In this document: positions 33,016 through 41,927 of the stretch, piece by piece
Position numbering within the stretch: position 1 is the stretch's first letter
How the letters are laid out: each line of letters begins with the position of its first letter
Assembly (NCBI RefSeq): GCF_040219215.1
Contig: NZ_JAVJSX010000044.1
Span: forward strand, 248,001-312,000
Reading direction: 5' to 3'
DNA: 64,000 bases
DNA from: Thalassobaculum_A sp040219215
GTDB lineage: Bacteria; Pseudomonadota; Alphaproteobacteria; Thalassobaculales; Thalassobaculaceae
The notes under the pieces: generated by a model
Database searches by the model: none
What the model was told of the DNA's origin: nothing
Seen by the model: the letters and a program-made list of their open reading frames with translations, nothing else
Made by a program: the position numbers and the translations under genes

Positions 33016-34365
33016 ATGGCTGAACTGACGCACACGGACGCCGTCTTCCGCCCGAAGCCGAGCCAGCCGCCTCCGCCGAACACGGTCGGAGCGATCGGCT
33101 GGCTGCGCAAGAACCTGTTCGGTGGGCCGTTCGACTCGCTCATGACGATTGTCGGCGCGAGCCTGATTGCCTACTTCGCCTATGCGCTGTTCCAGTACGG
33201 CGTGGTCAACGCCGTATGGGAGGCCGACTCCTATCGTGAGTGCCTGGATGCCACCAAGGGCGCCGGGGCCTGCTGGGCCGGTGTCGACAAGTGGATGAAC
33301 AACTACCTCTACGGCCGATACCCTGATGCCGAGCAGTGGCGCGTCAATCTTGGTGGGCTGATCCTGGCGGTTTGGCTCGCACCATTCTGGTTTCCGAAGG
33401 TCACGCACAAGATCATGGTCGGCGTGTCGGCCGTCCTGACGTTCCCGTTCCTGGCAGCGCAGATGTTCCTGGGCGGTGATGCCATTTGGTTCATGCAGGG
33501 GATGGTCGCGGTCGCGCTTACCCTGTTCGCGGCGGTCTGGCTGCATGTCATCGCGTGCTACACCGGTTACAAGTCACTGGGCGATGCTCTCGTCCGGTTG
33601 ACCGGTTTTGCCGATAAGGACGACCGCCTGCACAAGTACGTGTTCCTGGTGGCGTTCGGCGCGGTCTGGTTCGCAGCGTTGATCTTCCAGGCGAACTGGG
33701 ACCTCAAGCCGGTTCAGACCACGAACTGGGGCGGTTTGTTCCTGACGCTGGTGATCTCAGGCATCGGGATTTCCACTGCGCTGCCAAGCGGCGTCATTCT
33801 GGCGCTCGGCCGGCGTTCAAAAATGCCGGTGATCAGGGTGTTCTGCACGGCGTTCATCGAACTGTTCCGTTCGGTGCCGCTGATCACCATCCTGTTCATG
33901 GCGGTCACGATGATGCCGCTGTTCCTGCCCGTAACGCTCAATCCGGACAAACTCGTGCTGGTGATCGTAGCGGTGTGCATCTTCGCCGCCGCCTACATGG
34001 CAGAGATTGTTCGTGGCGGATTGCAGGCGATCAACAACGGGCAGTACGAAGCGGCGCAGGCCATGGGCCTGAACTACTGGAAGATGATGACGCTGATCGT
34101 CATGCCGCAGGCACTCAAGCTCATGATTCCGAACATCGTGGGCAACTTCATCGGCCTGCTCAAGGATACGACGCTGGTCTCGATCATCGGCCTCTATGAC
34201 ATTCTGCTGATGGTTCGGGCATCCGGCCAGGATCCAAAGTGGCTGGGCATGCACACTGAGCCGATGCTGTTTGCGGCAGCGGTGTTCTTCGTAATCTGCT
34301 TCGTCATGTCGAAGTACAGCCAGCATCTCGAGCGCACGATCGGTGGCGGCTATGGCCGGCGATAA
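33016..34365 (+). CDS. aapM: General L-amino acid ABC transporter permease
   Basis: A 449-residue partner permease forming the transmembrane dimer with AapQ. Its N-terminal extension (about 200 residues with several helices) is usual for AapM. The hallmark blocks are FIELFRSVPLITILFMAVTM, IVRGGLQAINNGQYEAAQAM and LIVMPQALKLMIPNIVGNF. It begins three bases after the aapQ stop. Confidence 0.94.
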   Translation: MAELTHTDAVFRPKPSQPPPPNTVGAIGWLRKNLFGGPFDSLMTIVGASLIAYFAYALFQYGVVNAVWEADSYRECLDATKGAGACWAGVDKWMNNYLYGRYPDAEQWRVNLGGLILAVWLAPFWFPKVTHKIMVGVSAVLTFPFLAAQMFLGGDAIWFMQGMVAVALTLFAAVWLHVIACYTGYKSLGDALVRLTGFADKDDRLHKYVFLVAFGAVWFAALIFQANWDLKPVQTTNWGGLFLTLVISGIGISTALPSGVILALGRRSKMPVIRVFCTAFIELFRSVPLITILFMAVTMMPLFLPVTLNPDKLVLVIVAVCIFAAAYMAEIVRGGLQAINNGQYEAAQAMGLNYWKMMTLIVMPQALKLMIPNIVGNFIGLLKDTTLVSIIGLYDILLMVRASGQDPKWLGMHTEPMLFAAAVFFVICFVMSKYSQHLERTIGGGYGRR

Positions 34366-34407
34366 GCGCGCAGGTATCGAACATCAAAAGGGCATTGGAG
34401 ACCGGTC

Positions 34408-35199
34408 ATGAGCCTTGAGACTGTCGACTCCGAAGGACAACACATTGCCTCGGCGGTTTCCGATGAGGTGGTGATCAACCTGAGCCAGGTGAACAAGTGG
34501 TACGGCGACTTCCATGTCCTCAAGGACATTGATCTCACGGTCTACAAGGGCGAGCGGATTGTGATCTGCGGGCCGTCGGGATCGGGGAAGTCGACATTGA
34601 TCCGCTGCATCAACCGTCTGGAGGAGCACCAGCGCGGCGACATTCAGGTCAACGGTGTGACGATGGACACCAACCTGAAGAACATCGACGCGATCCGCCG
34701 TGACGTCGGGATGGTGTTTCAGCAGTTCAATCTGTTTCCCCACCTGACAGTGCTGGAGAACTGCACCTTGGCACCGATCTGGGTCAAGAACATGGCCAAG
34801 TCGGAAGCTGAGAGCGTTGCCATGACCCTGCTGGAACGCGTGCAGATTCCCGAGCAGGCTGCCAAGTATCCGGGACAGCTTTCCGGCGGTCAGCAGCAAC
34901 GCGTGGCGATCGCCCGGTCGTTGGCCATGAACCCGAACATCATGCTGTTCGATGAGCCGACCTCGGCGCTTGACCCGGAAATGATCTCCGAAGTGCTGGA
35001 TGTCATGGTGGGGCTCGCCGAATCCGGCATGACGATGCTGGTCGTGACCCACGAAATGGGCTTCGCCAAGCGTGTAGCCGACCGGGTCATCTTCATGGAT
35101 CAGGGCGAAATCGTCGAGCAGAACACACCCGGCGAGTTCTTCAACAACCCGAAGTCCGACCGCACCAAGCTGTTCTTGAGCCAGATCCTGGCGCACTGA
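34408..35199 (+). CDS. aapP: General L-amino acid ABC transporter ATP-binding protein
   Basis: A 263-residue ATPase of the polar amino acid uptake family. Walker A is ICGPSGSGKSTLIRCINRLE, the Q-loop VGMVFQQFNLFPHLTVLEN, the signature LSGGQQQRVAIARSLAM and Walker B IMLFDEPTSALDPEM. The H-loop is VVTHEMGFA. It is the last gene of aapJQMP and is followed by a hairpin terminator. Confidence 0.95.
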   Translation: MSLETVDSEGQHIASAVSDEVVINLSQVNKWYGDFHVLKDIDLTVYKGERIVICGPSGSGKSTLIRCINRLEEHQRGDIQVNGVTMDTNLKNIDAIRRDVGMVFQQFNLFPHLTVLENCTLAPIWVKNMAKSEAESVAMTLLERVQIPEQAAKYPGQLSGGQQQRVAIARSLAMNPNIMLFDEPTSALDPEMISEVLDVMVGLAESGMTMLVVTHEMGFAKRVADRVIFMDQGEIVEQNTPGEFFNNPKSDRTKLFLSQILAH

Positions 35200-35244
35200 C
35201 GGGGCTTACGGTTGACCGCACCGCGGGGGCGGGGGGCGGTCCGG

Positions 35245-35278
35245 GAGAGGCGCGCAGGCTCAGGCCGGCGCGCCTCTC
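35245..35278 (+). terminator. Terminator-like hairpin after aapP
   Basis: An 11-base-pair perfect stem, GAGAGGCGCGC / GCGCGCCTCTC, with a 12-base loop follows the operon and precedes TCTCGTTCTGG. The T-tract is poor, so termination may be incomplete or Rho-assisted. Confidence 0.6.
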
Positions 35279-35330
35279 TCTCGTTCTGGAACCCAGTGGC
35301 AAGCGCCGCCATTGGCAGCGGCGCCCGCGG

Positions 35331-36383
35331 CTACGTCACCGGTCGAACGAGCGGGGTGACAGACGCCCCGGACGTTGGCTTGGCATCGCCGGTTGGAGCA
35401 GTCCGGTTGGGAAGCGGAAGACCGACGAGCCGTGGATCACCAAGCGTGACGGTATGCTGCCGGAATGGCCGGAAGCCGGCTTTCTGGTACGCTCCGAGCG
35501 CCCGCGGATGATCGAGGTTGCAGGTGCGGACCCACAACCGCTCGCACGGCCCGGTCGTCCAGGCGAGGTTGATGACAGCGTCAAGCAGGTAGCGGCCGTA
35601 TCCCCGACCGATGAACTCCGGCAACAGCCCCAGATAGCTGAGTTCAACCGACTCGGCACCGTTGCGCCGGTCGACCTCACCGTAGCCGGCAGGTACGCCT
35701 GCGACGTGAAGGATGTAGATCCCCACCGCCGGATCGGTGATTACCGCCTGCAGGGCGGAATCGGATATCAGGCGTCGGGTGATCCAGGTCGACGACGCCC
35801 CGACGCGCTCGTAGAGCCAGCGATAGAACGGCACCGTCGGCGGATTCGCCCGGATCAGGGCGACCGGATGCCCGACAGGTGGATGCAGCGACGGCCGAGA
35901 CGGACGTTCCAGCATCTCGAGGGACGTCACGGTGGTATCGACCACGCCCAATCCGATTGCCGGAGCATCGTCGAACCGCTTAGCGTGAACCACCACCGGC
36001 TCTTCGGTCCAGCCGATGGCTTCGTAGAACCCGCGAACGCCCTCATTGCTCCGACGGATCAACAGTTCGGCCTTGGGTACACCGCGTTGCTTCATCCAGG
36101 CTTCGGACTCGGCCATCGCCATCCGGCCCAGGCCTTTGCCACGCCGGTCCGGGTCGGCGGCGACGTAGTAGATCCAGCCGCGGTGCCCATCGTGCCCGAC
36201 CATGACGCTGGCCACGATCGAACCGTCATCGTCGCCGACAATGACGTCGGCGTTGGTCACCGAGCGGGCGAACGCGATGTCCCGGTGCGGATCGTTCCAC
36301 GCGACGGTCAGGCCGCAACGCCGCCACAGATCGACCACCGCGTCGACGTCGGCGTCTTGAATGGAGCGAAAGACGACAGCCAC
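35331..36383 (-). CDS. Tandem GNAT acetyltransferase (two domains)
   Basis: A 350-residue protein made of two GNAT domains. The first (about 1-145) has the acetyl-CoA loop AADPDRRGKGLGRMAM at 75-90 and resembles YpeA-type enzymes (GVPKAELLIRRSNEGVRGFY). The second (about 170-320) has the loop LLPEFIGRGYGRYLL at 253-267 and DHPRALGAYQKAGF. Each half looks complete, so both could be active. The usual family is single-domain, around 145-190 residues. It is 17 bases downstream of sseA on the same strand. Confidence 0.85.
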   Translation of the reverse strand: MAVVFRSIQDADVDAVVDLWRRCGLTVAWNDPHRDIAFARSVTNADVIVGDDDGSIVASVMVGHDGHRGWIYYVAADPDRRGKGLGRMAMAESEAWMKQRGVPKAELLIRRSNEGVRGFYEAIGWTEEPVVVHAKRFDDAPAIGLGVVDTTVTSLEMLERPSRPSLHPPVGHPVALIRANPPTVPFYRWLYERVGASSTWITRRLISDSALQAVITDPAVGIYILHVAGVPAGYGEVDRRNGAESVELSYLGLLPEFIGRGYGRYLLDAVINLAWTTGPCERLWVRTCNLDHPRALGAYQKAGFRPFRQHTVTLGDPRLVGLPLPNRTAPTGDAKPTSGASVTPLVRPVT

Positions 36384-36400
36384 GGTGCTGCCCGGAGGCC

Positions 36401-37261
36401 CTACGCCGGCCCAGTATCGATCGGCGTATCGTCGCGCCCGCCCCAGTCGGACCAGGACCCGTCATAGACGGCCACGCCCGACTGACCCAGGCGATGCGCT
36501 GCGAGAGCAATCACGCAGGCCGTCACGCCGGAGCCGCATGAGGCGATCGTCGGCTTCGACAGGTCGAGCCCGGCGGTGTCAAAAGCGGCGCGCAAACTCT
36601 CGTTCGGCAGAACCGTCTTGCTGGACGGGTCGAGCAGGTTGGTGAACGGAAGCGATCGGGAGCCCGGAATGTGGCCGGATCGCATGCCCGCCCGTGGCTC
36701 GGGATCGACACCGGTGAACCGGCCGGCGGCCCGGGCGTCGACTACCTGCTCGGCGCGCGCAGCGACATTCTTCAAGACGTCGTCGCGGGAACGAACCAGT
36801 TCAGGACGGAAGGAAGCAATGAACGTGGCCGGTACAGGGCTGGCAACACCGCTTGCGAGCGGATGATCACCAGCCATCCACCCGGGCAGGCCGCCGTCGA
36901 GGACCGCAACGGAATCGTGGCCGAACAACCGGAACATCCACCATGTCCGGGCAGCGCTCTGCAGCCCGTAGACGTCGTAGACGACGACGGTATCGGCGTT
37001 GGAGATACCGAGTGCCGAGACCTTCTCGGCAAAACGCTCCGGCGACGGGATCATGTGCGGCAATGGGTCAACGGGATCGCAGACGTCGTCGATATCGAAG
37101 CGGACTGCGCCCGGAATGTGCCGCTCGGCGAACTCGGCGTCGGCGTCACGCGGAACCGTCGGCAGGTGATAGGTCCCGTCGAGGATCTTGACCTTCGGAT
37201 CGTCGAGATGCGCCGCCAACCAAGCGGCAGACACCAAGCCGTCGCGCGCGGGATCGGTCAT
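36401..37261 (-). CDS. sseA: 3-mercaptopyruvate sulfurtransferase
   Basis: A 286-residue, two-domain rhodanese-family enzyme that transfers sulfur from 3-mercaptopyruvate to thiols or cyanide. The active loop is SCGSGVTACV with Cys242, and the CGSGVT form is typical of mercaptopyruvate sulfurtransferase (thiosulfate enzymes have CRKGVT). The N-terminal domain keeps the linker VYDVYGLQSAARTWWMFRLF. The ATG overlaps the cysK stop (ATGA), so the two are coupled. A longer upstream extension lies inside cysK and is rejected. Confidence 0.92.
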   Translation of the reverse strand: MTDPARDGLVSAAWLAAHLDDPKVKILDGTYHLPTVPRDADAEFAERHIPGAVRFDIDDVCDPVDPLPHMIPSPERFAEKVSALGISNADTVVVYDVYGLQSAARTWWMFRLFGHDSVAVLDGGLPGWMAGDHPLASGVASPVPATFIASFRPELVRSRDDVLKNVAARAEQVVDARAAGRFTGVDPEPRAGMRSGHIPGSRSLPFTNLLDPSSKTVLPNESLRAAFDTAGLDLSKPTIASCGSGVTACVIALAAHRLGQSGVAVYDGSWSDWGGRDDTPIDTGPA

Positions 37262-38274
37262 GCGGCGTCTCCATTGTCGAGCCAGACCGGCACCGGCAGG
37301 TCCTTGCTCTTCAGGAATGTGGGATTGAACAGCTTCGACTGGTAGCGGGTACCGCCGTCGCACAGAATGGTCACGATCGTATGTCCCGGGCCAAGCTTCT
37401 CCGCCAGCTTGATCGCCCCCATCACGTTGATGCCGGTGGACCCGCCCAGGCAGAGGCCTTCGTTCTTCAACAGATCGAAGATCACCGGCAGCATTTCCTC
37501 GTCGGTCACCTGCAGCGGCACGTCGACCGGCGCGCCGTCGAGGTTCTTGGTGACCCGGCCCTGGCCGATGCCTTCGGTGATCGAGTTGCCTTCGGATTTC
37601 AGTTCGCCGTTGGCGAAGTGGCTGTAAATGGCCGAGCCCATTGGATCGGCCACGCCGATGACGATGTCACGGTTGCGTTCCTTCAACGCCATGCTGGTGC
37701 CCGCGAGGGTGCCGCCGGTGCCGACGGAGCAGATGAAGGCGTCGACCTTGCCGTCGGTCTGCTCCCAGATCTCCGGACCGGTGGTGCGGTAGTGGCCGTC
37801 GCGGTTGGCGGTGTTGTCGAACTGGTTGGCCCAGATCGCGCCGTTCGGTTCGGTCTTGGCGAGTTCCTCGGCAGTGCGCTGGGAGACGTGGATGTAGTTG
37901 CCAGGGTCGCGGTACGGCAGGGCCGGGACCAGCCGCAGGTCGGCCCCGCACAGCCGCAGCATGTCCTTCTTTTCCTGGCTCTGCGTCTCCGGCATCACGA
38001 TGACGGTACGATAGCCGCGGGCGTTGCCGACAAGTGCCAGCCCGATGCCCGTATTGCCGGCGGTGCCTTCGACGATGACACCGCCCGGCCGCAGCAACCC
38101 CTTCTCCTCGGCATCGGTGATGATGGCGAGGGCAGCGCGGTCCTTCACCGATCCACCCGGGTTCAGGAACTCAGCTTTGCCGAGGATCGTGCAACCGGTG
38201 CGTTCGGACGCCGCCAGCAGCTTGATCAGGGGGGTGTTGCCGACGGTGCCGACGAAGCCGTTACGTACGTGCAT
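37258..38274 (-). CDS. cysK: Cysteine synthase A-type PLP enzyme
   Basis: A 338-residue O-acetylserine sulfhydrylase-family enzyme. The PLP lysine is Lys44 in LNPGGSVKDRAAL. The GTAGNTGIGLALVG motif binds the substrate and VGTGGTLAGTSMALKE binds the PLP phosphate. The start IRNGFVGTVGNTPLIKL-like N-terminus is canonical. At this length and with this C-terminus it belongs to the longer CysK/CBS-like subgroup, so cystathionine beta-synthase activity cannot be excluded. With sseA it forms a two-gene sulfur unit. Confidence 0.9.
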   Translation of the reverse strand: MHVRNGFVGTVGNTPLIKLLAASERTGCTILGKAEFLNPGGSVKDRAALAIITDAEEKGLLRPGGVIVEGTAGNTGIGLALVGNARGYRTVIVMPETQSQEKKDMLRLCGADLRLVPALPYRDPGNYIHVSQRTAEELAKTEPNGAIWANQFDNTANRDGHYRTTGPEIWEQTDGKVDAFICSVGTGGTLAGTSMALKERNRDIVIGVADPMGSAIYSHFANGELKSEGNSITEGIGQGRVTKNLDGAPVDVPLQVTDEEMLPVIFDLLKNEGLCLGGSTGINVMGAIKLAEKLGPGHTIVTILCDGGTRYQSKLFNPTFLKSKDLPVPVWLDNGDAA

Positions 38275-38406
38275 TTTCGGTCTCCAAGCCTCGCAAGGGG
38301 GCATCGTGCGCGGTGCGAGGGCAGGAGACTAACCGGGCCGGTGCCGGGGATAAAGCGCGGTGCCGGGAACGATGCCGTTCCTCCGGCGCGGTTGAAGTGA
38401 CCGGCC

Positions 38407-38952
38407 TCAGCGCCGGTAGTCGGGCGGCGGAGCGCCGGCGGCGAGTTCGGCAAGCCGGGGCGACAGGATCCGATAGTAGGTCTTGTCGCTGCGCAACAGT
38501 GGACCCATCGCCTCGTAGAATGCCCGCGCCTTCTCGTTCCAGGGGTCGGCTGTCCAGTCCAACTGCCCTATGCCCTGTTCTACGCAGTGCCGGGCCAGTT
38601 CCGCCATCATCAGCCGGCCGATGCCGTTGGCGCGCGCCTTGCGGGTGACGAACAGGTCCTGGATGAAAATACTGGTCTGGCAATTCGCCACGGCAAAACT
38701 GTGCGAGAATGCCAGGAAACCACGCGGCTGGCCGCGTTCGAGCGCCATCAGGATACGGATGGATGGCGGATCGGTGAACGCCTTTTCGGCGATCACATGG
38801 GCCATGTAGGAGCGCTGGTAGCGAACCGGCAGGCCGTAGAAGGCGAGGAGTTCCTGGGACAGCAGCGCCAGCGCTTCGGCATCGGCGGGCGTCGCGTAGC
38901 GGATCTCGACCGCGGGCGCCACGGCCGCGGCAGCGTGGTCCTGGACCGCCAT
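38407..38952 (-). CDS. GNAT-family N-acetyltransferase
   Basis: A 181-residue protein whose GNAT core starts at VEIRYATPADAEALALLSQE. The acetyl-CoA binding segment is FVTRKARANGIGRLMMAELA (about 101-120), followed by LDWTADPWNEKARAFYEAMG, the usual C-terminal strand-helix. The substrate is unknown. It is transcribed divergently from the hydrolase-OsmC gene. Confidence 0.88.
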   Translation of the reverse strand: MAVQDHAAAAVAPAVEIRYATPADAEALALLSQELLAFYGLPVRYQRSYMAHVIAEKAFTDPPSIRILMALERGQPRGFLAFSHSFAVANCQTSIFIQDLFVTRKARANGIGRLMMAELARHCVEQGIGQLDWTADPWNEKARAFYEAMGPLLRSDKTYYRILSPRLAELAAGAPPPDYRR

Positions 38953-38995
38953 GTGCTAGTAACCCGCCCCAACCCGCAAGATCATGAGGTCGACC

Positions 38996-40222
38996 ATGGC
39001 TGTGCGCAGTGAAAGTGTCAACTTTACCGGGGCCTTGGGCGATTCGCTCGCCGCCCGGATCGACCGGCCGATCGGGCCGACACGCGGATTCGCGCTGTTC
39101 GCCCATTGTTTCACCTGCTCGAAGGATCTGGCCGCGGCGCGTCGTATCTCCGACGGACTGGCCGAACGTGGTATCGCAGTCCTGCGATTCGACTTCACCG
39201 GGCTCGGTCACAGTGACGGCGAGTTCGCCAACACGACCTTTGCGTCGAACATCGAGGACCTGGTGGCGGCTGCCGACTGGATGCGCGCCGAGTTGGAGGC
39301 ACCGACCATCCTGATCGGCCACTCGCTCGGTGGCGCGGCCGTGCTGGCGGCGGCGGAACGGATCCCCGAGGCCAAGGGCGTTGCCACGATCGGAGCGCCG
39401 GCTGATCCGGGCCATGTGGTGCATAATTTCGGTGATCGGGTTGCCGAGATCGAGCGCGACGGCGAAGCCGAGGTCGTGCTGGGCGGTCGTCCGTTCCGGG
39501 TGCGCAAGGCGTTCCTGGACGCACTGAAGGACCATGGTCTGGAGGCTACGATCGGCCGTCTGCGGCGTGACCTGCTGATCTTCCATGCGCCGCTGGACCA
39601 GACGGTGGGGATCGACAACGCGGGCAAGCTGTTCGCGGCCGCCCGACACCCCAAGAGTTTCGTGTCGCTTGACCAGGCCGATCATCTGCTGACCCGGACA
39701 GCCGACGCCGCCTATGTGGCGGCCGTGCTGTCCGGCTGGGCGGAACGCTTCCTGCCGACGGCGCGACCCGCTTCGATAGCGGTATCCGAGGGTGAGGTGG
39801 CCGTGATTGATGCCGCGGAAGGCGTGTTCCCCCAGTGGGTGGCGGCTGGGTCCCACCGGTTGCGTGCCGACGAGCCGGCATCGGTAGGCGGCGGCGACAG
39901 CGGTCCGGCGCCGTACGACTTCCTGCTGGCAGCGCTCGGCGCCTGCACCAACATGACCTTGAAGATGTACGCGAAGCGCAAGGGCTGGCGGATCGAGCAA
40001 TTGGAGACCCGGCTGCGGCACGACCGGGTGCACGCGGAAGACTGTGCCGATTGTGAAACCAAGGAGGGCATGGTCGACCGTATCGACCGGCGCATCATTA
40101 TCGAAGGGCCGCTTGACGCCGATCAGCGGGCGCGGCTCGCCGAAATTGCCGACAAGTGCCCGGTGCACCGCACTTTGCACAACGAGATCACGGTGGTGAC
40201 CGAAATCACCGGAGGAGGTTGA
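38996..40222 (+). CDS. Fused alpha/beta hydrolase - OsmC family protein
   Basis: Residues 1-255 form an alpha/beta hydrolase with nucleophile Ser110 in IGHSLGGAAV and a C-terminal histidine in DQADHLL (His230). Residues ~265-405 form an OsmC/Ohr-like domain with Cys317 (LGACTNMTLKMYAKRKGW) and Cys388 (KCPVHRTL), the pair that reduces peroxides in OsmC proteins. An additional CxxC (Cys350, Cys353 in EDCADCETKEG) lies between them. The fused architecture is known from other proteobacteria, but its substrate is not. The start has TGAGGT six bases upstream; an ATG four codons earlier lies inside this site. Confidence 0.9.
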   Translation: MAVRSESVNFTGALGDSLAARIDRPIGPTRGFALFAHCFTCSKDLAAARRISDGLAERGIAVLRFDFTGLGHSDGEFANTTFASNIEDLVAAADWMRAELEAPTILIGHSLGGAAVLAAAERIPEAKGVATIGAPADPGHVVHNFGDRVAEIERDGEAEVVLGGRPFRVRKAFLDALKDHGLEATIGRLRRDLLIFHAPLDQTVGIDNAGKLFAAARHPKSFVSLDQADHLLTRTADAAYVAAVLSGWAERFLPTARPASIAVSEGEVAVIDAAEGVFPQWVAAGSHRLRADEPASVGGGDSGPAPYDFLLAALGACTNMTLKMYAKRKGWRIEQLETRLRHDRVHAEDCADCETKEGMVDRIDRRIIIEGPLDADQRARLAEIADKCPVHRTLHNEITVVTEITGGG

Positions 40223-40226
40223 GACA

Positions 40227-40742
40227 GTGCTGACCCTGCACCTGCTGCGCCACGCCAAATCGAGCTGGGATGACCTCGGCATCCGAGACCATGACCGGCC
40301 GCTGACCGCTCGCGGCGAACGGGCAGCAGTCGCCATGGCCGCGTACCTGCGGCAGGAAGGAATCGCTCCCGACCTGGTCCTGTGCTCGACCGCACGGCGG
40401 ACGGTGGACACGCTTGCCGCGCTTCGGTCCGTGCTGTCGAAGAGCGCGCGCACGAAGATCACCAGGGATCTATACGAGGTCGGATCGGAGGCATTGTTGG
40501 ATCGGCTGAGAGGTGTCTCGGACGACGTCGATGTCCTGATGGTGGTGGGGCACAATCCCGGGCTTGAAGACTTGGCGAGCCGTTTGGCCGGTGATGGCAG
40601 CGATTCCGGTGCCCGCAAAGCGCTCAATCGGAAGTTTCCCACCGGTGCGGTCGCGACTCTGGAGGCCGATGGTTCCTGGGGGTCTCTTGACTGGGGCGGT
40701 GCCAGACTCACCCGGTTCGTTACCCCCAAGGAGTTGGTGTAG
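40227..40742 (+). CDS. SixA-like histidine phosphatase
   Basis: A 171-residue member of the histidine phosphatase superfamily. The catalytic motif is LLRHAKSSW with His9, and the second active-site histidine is in MVVGHNPGLEDLA. The KSSW form and small size are typical of the SixA group of phosphohistidine phosphatases. It uses a GTG start with GGAGG located in the end of the upstream gene, four bases away. Confidence 0.88.
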   Translation: MLTLHLLRHAKSSWDDLGIRDHDRPLTARGERAAVAMAAYLRQEGIAPDLVLCSTARRTVDTLAALRSVLSKSARTKITRDLYEVGSEALLDRLRGVSDDVDVLMVVGHNPGLEDLASRLAGDGSDSGARKALNRKFPTGAVATLEADGSWGSLDWGGARLTRFVTPKELV

Positions 40743-40783
40743 GGTGCCGCGCTCGGTTCCATGTCATCTGAAGGAAGAGAGCG

Positions 40784-41413
40784 ATGACCGACTGGCTGGA
40801 GCGGGTCTATTCCGCCGGCAACGACACCGCAAAACTCGCTGAAGTCTACGACACCTGGGCAGCGGAGTACGATGGCAGCGTCGGAGGATTGGGGTACACC
40901 AATCCCTCGGTGGTCTCAGCGCTGTTCGCGCGTCTGATGCCCGACACCGCCGCACCCGTACTGGATGCAGGCTGCGGGACTGGGCTGATCGGCTGGATGC
41001 TGAGCGTCGTCGGGTACGAGAACATCTCGGGAATTGATCTGTCTGCCGGAATGTTGCGGCAAGCTGAGAGCCGAGGATGCTACCGGACGCTGGCACCTGC
41101 GGTTCTTGGTCAACCGCTGGCGTTGCCGGATGCCGCGTTTGCCGGTGTCGTGGCGTCGGGCGTATTCACCGTGGGTCATGCACCGGCGTCCGCATTCAAC
41201 GAGATTGCACGGGTGCTGCAGCCGGGCGGCGTGTTCGTGGTCTCGATCACCGACCCGGTCTACGAGTCGGGCGGGTTTCGGAATGCGATCGACGCGTTGG
41301 TGAAAGTCGGCGAATGGGAGCGGGCGGCGGTCAGCGGTCCGTATACTCCGCTGCCGGGCGCCGACGACGGCCACCGTCATCCCGGCCGAGTGTATGCGAT
41401 GCGCCGACTGTAG
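40784..41413 (+). CDS. Class I SAM-dependent methyltransferase
   Basis: A 209-residue methyltransferase. The SAM-binding motif is VLDAGCGTGLIGWML (about 59-73), followed by ISGIDLSAGMLRQAE. The post-motif ARVLQPGGVFVVSITDP is typical. The N-terminus (YDTWAAEYDGSVGGLGY) resembles the WBSCR27/METTL27-like group. The substrate is unknown. It is convergent with the tRNA-Asn gene and separated from it by a bidirectional hairpin. Confidence 0.87.
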   Translation: MTDWLERVYSAGNDTAKLAEVYDTWAAEYDGSVGGLGYTNPSVVSALFARLMPDTAAPVLDAGCGTGLIGWMLSVVGYENISGIDLSAGMLRQAESRGCYRTLAPAVLGQPLALPDAAFAGVVASGVFTVGHAPASAFNEIARVLQPGGVFVVSITDPVYESGGFRNAIDALVKVGEWERAAVSGPYTPLPGADDGHRHPGRVYAMRRL

Positions 41414-41424
41414 GCCAAAATGCG

Positions 41425-41454
41425 AACGGCCCACCTCCGGCGAGGCGAGCCGTT
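41425..41454 (-). terminator. Bidirectional terminator between methyltransferase and tRNA genes
   Basis: The two arms AACGGCCCACCTC and GAGGCGAGCCGTT form a 13-position stem with 11 Watson-Crick pairs. In the tRNA direction it is followed by CGCATTTTGG, a short T-run, so it probably ends the tRNA-Cys/tRNA-Asn transcript. Confidence 0.6.
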
Positions 41455-41461
41455 TCGAGAA

Positions 41462-41536
41462 TGGCTCCCGGGGAGGGATTCGAACCCCCGACCAAGCGGT
41501 TAACAGCCGCTCGCTCTACCACTGAGCTACCCGGGA
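41462..41536 (-). tRNA. tRNA-Asn (anticodon GTT)
   Basis: On the minus strand the acceptor stem is TCCCGGG with CCCGGGA. The D-arm is AGCTCAGTGGTAGAGC, the anticodon loop CTGTTAA carries GTT, and the T-arm has GGTTCGAATCC. The CCA end is encoded. Confidence 0.97.
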
Positions 41537-41619
41537 CCAGTAAGGCGGCCTCTATAGCGCTGCCGATGGGCGTCGCGCAACCGCGAATGTCACTTTGCGG
41601 TCACGCAGATTGCGCTCGC

Positions 41620-41693
41620 TGGAGGCCCCGACCGGAATCGAACCGATGTACAAGGATTTGCAGTCCTCTGCATAACCACTCTGCCACGGGGCC
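41620..41693 (-). tRNA. tRNA-Cys (anticodon GCA)
   Basis: On the minus strand the acceptor stem is GGCCCCG with CGGGGCC. The anticodon loop CTGCAAA carries GCA, and the T-arm has GGTTCGATTCC. The CCA end is encoded. It lies 83 bases upstream of tRNA-Asn and is probably co-transcribed with it. Confidence 0.97.
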
Positions 41694-41927
41694 GCCGCCG
41701 AGCGAGCCGACCTATTAGCGAACCGGGGGGCGAGGGGCAAGCGCCGATGCGGATCGCGTTCTCACGGGCCGCCACGAAAGCTGCTATACGGGTTGAGTCT
41801 ATACCGCCAGTTGGCGGTGGATGAAGCGAGAAATTACCGAGCCGCTAATTGTGCCCGGCGGCTGCAATGCCTATAAATCCGGTGCTGGCCGGATCGGCTT
41901 GACCCGGGTTTGCTGCCGAGGAATGCG

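Noticed and set aside
38294..38324. CTCGCA...TGCGAG repeat in front of cysK, considered as a riboswitch or attenuator.
   Set aside because: Only six base pairs with a long loop and no match to SAM or other known riboswitch cores.
38261..40762. An 833-codon minus-strand open frame opposite the acetyltransferase, hydrolase-OsmC and phosphatase genes.
   Set aside because: It runs across three well-recognised genes and has no domain; composition is that of an antisense frame.
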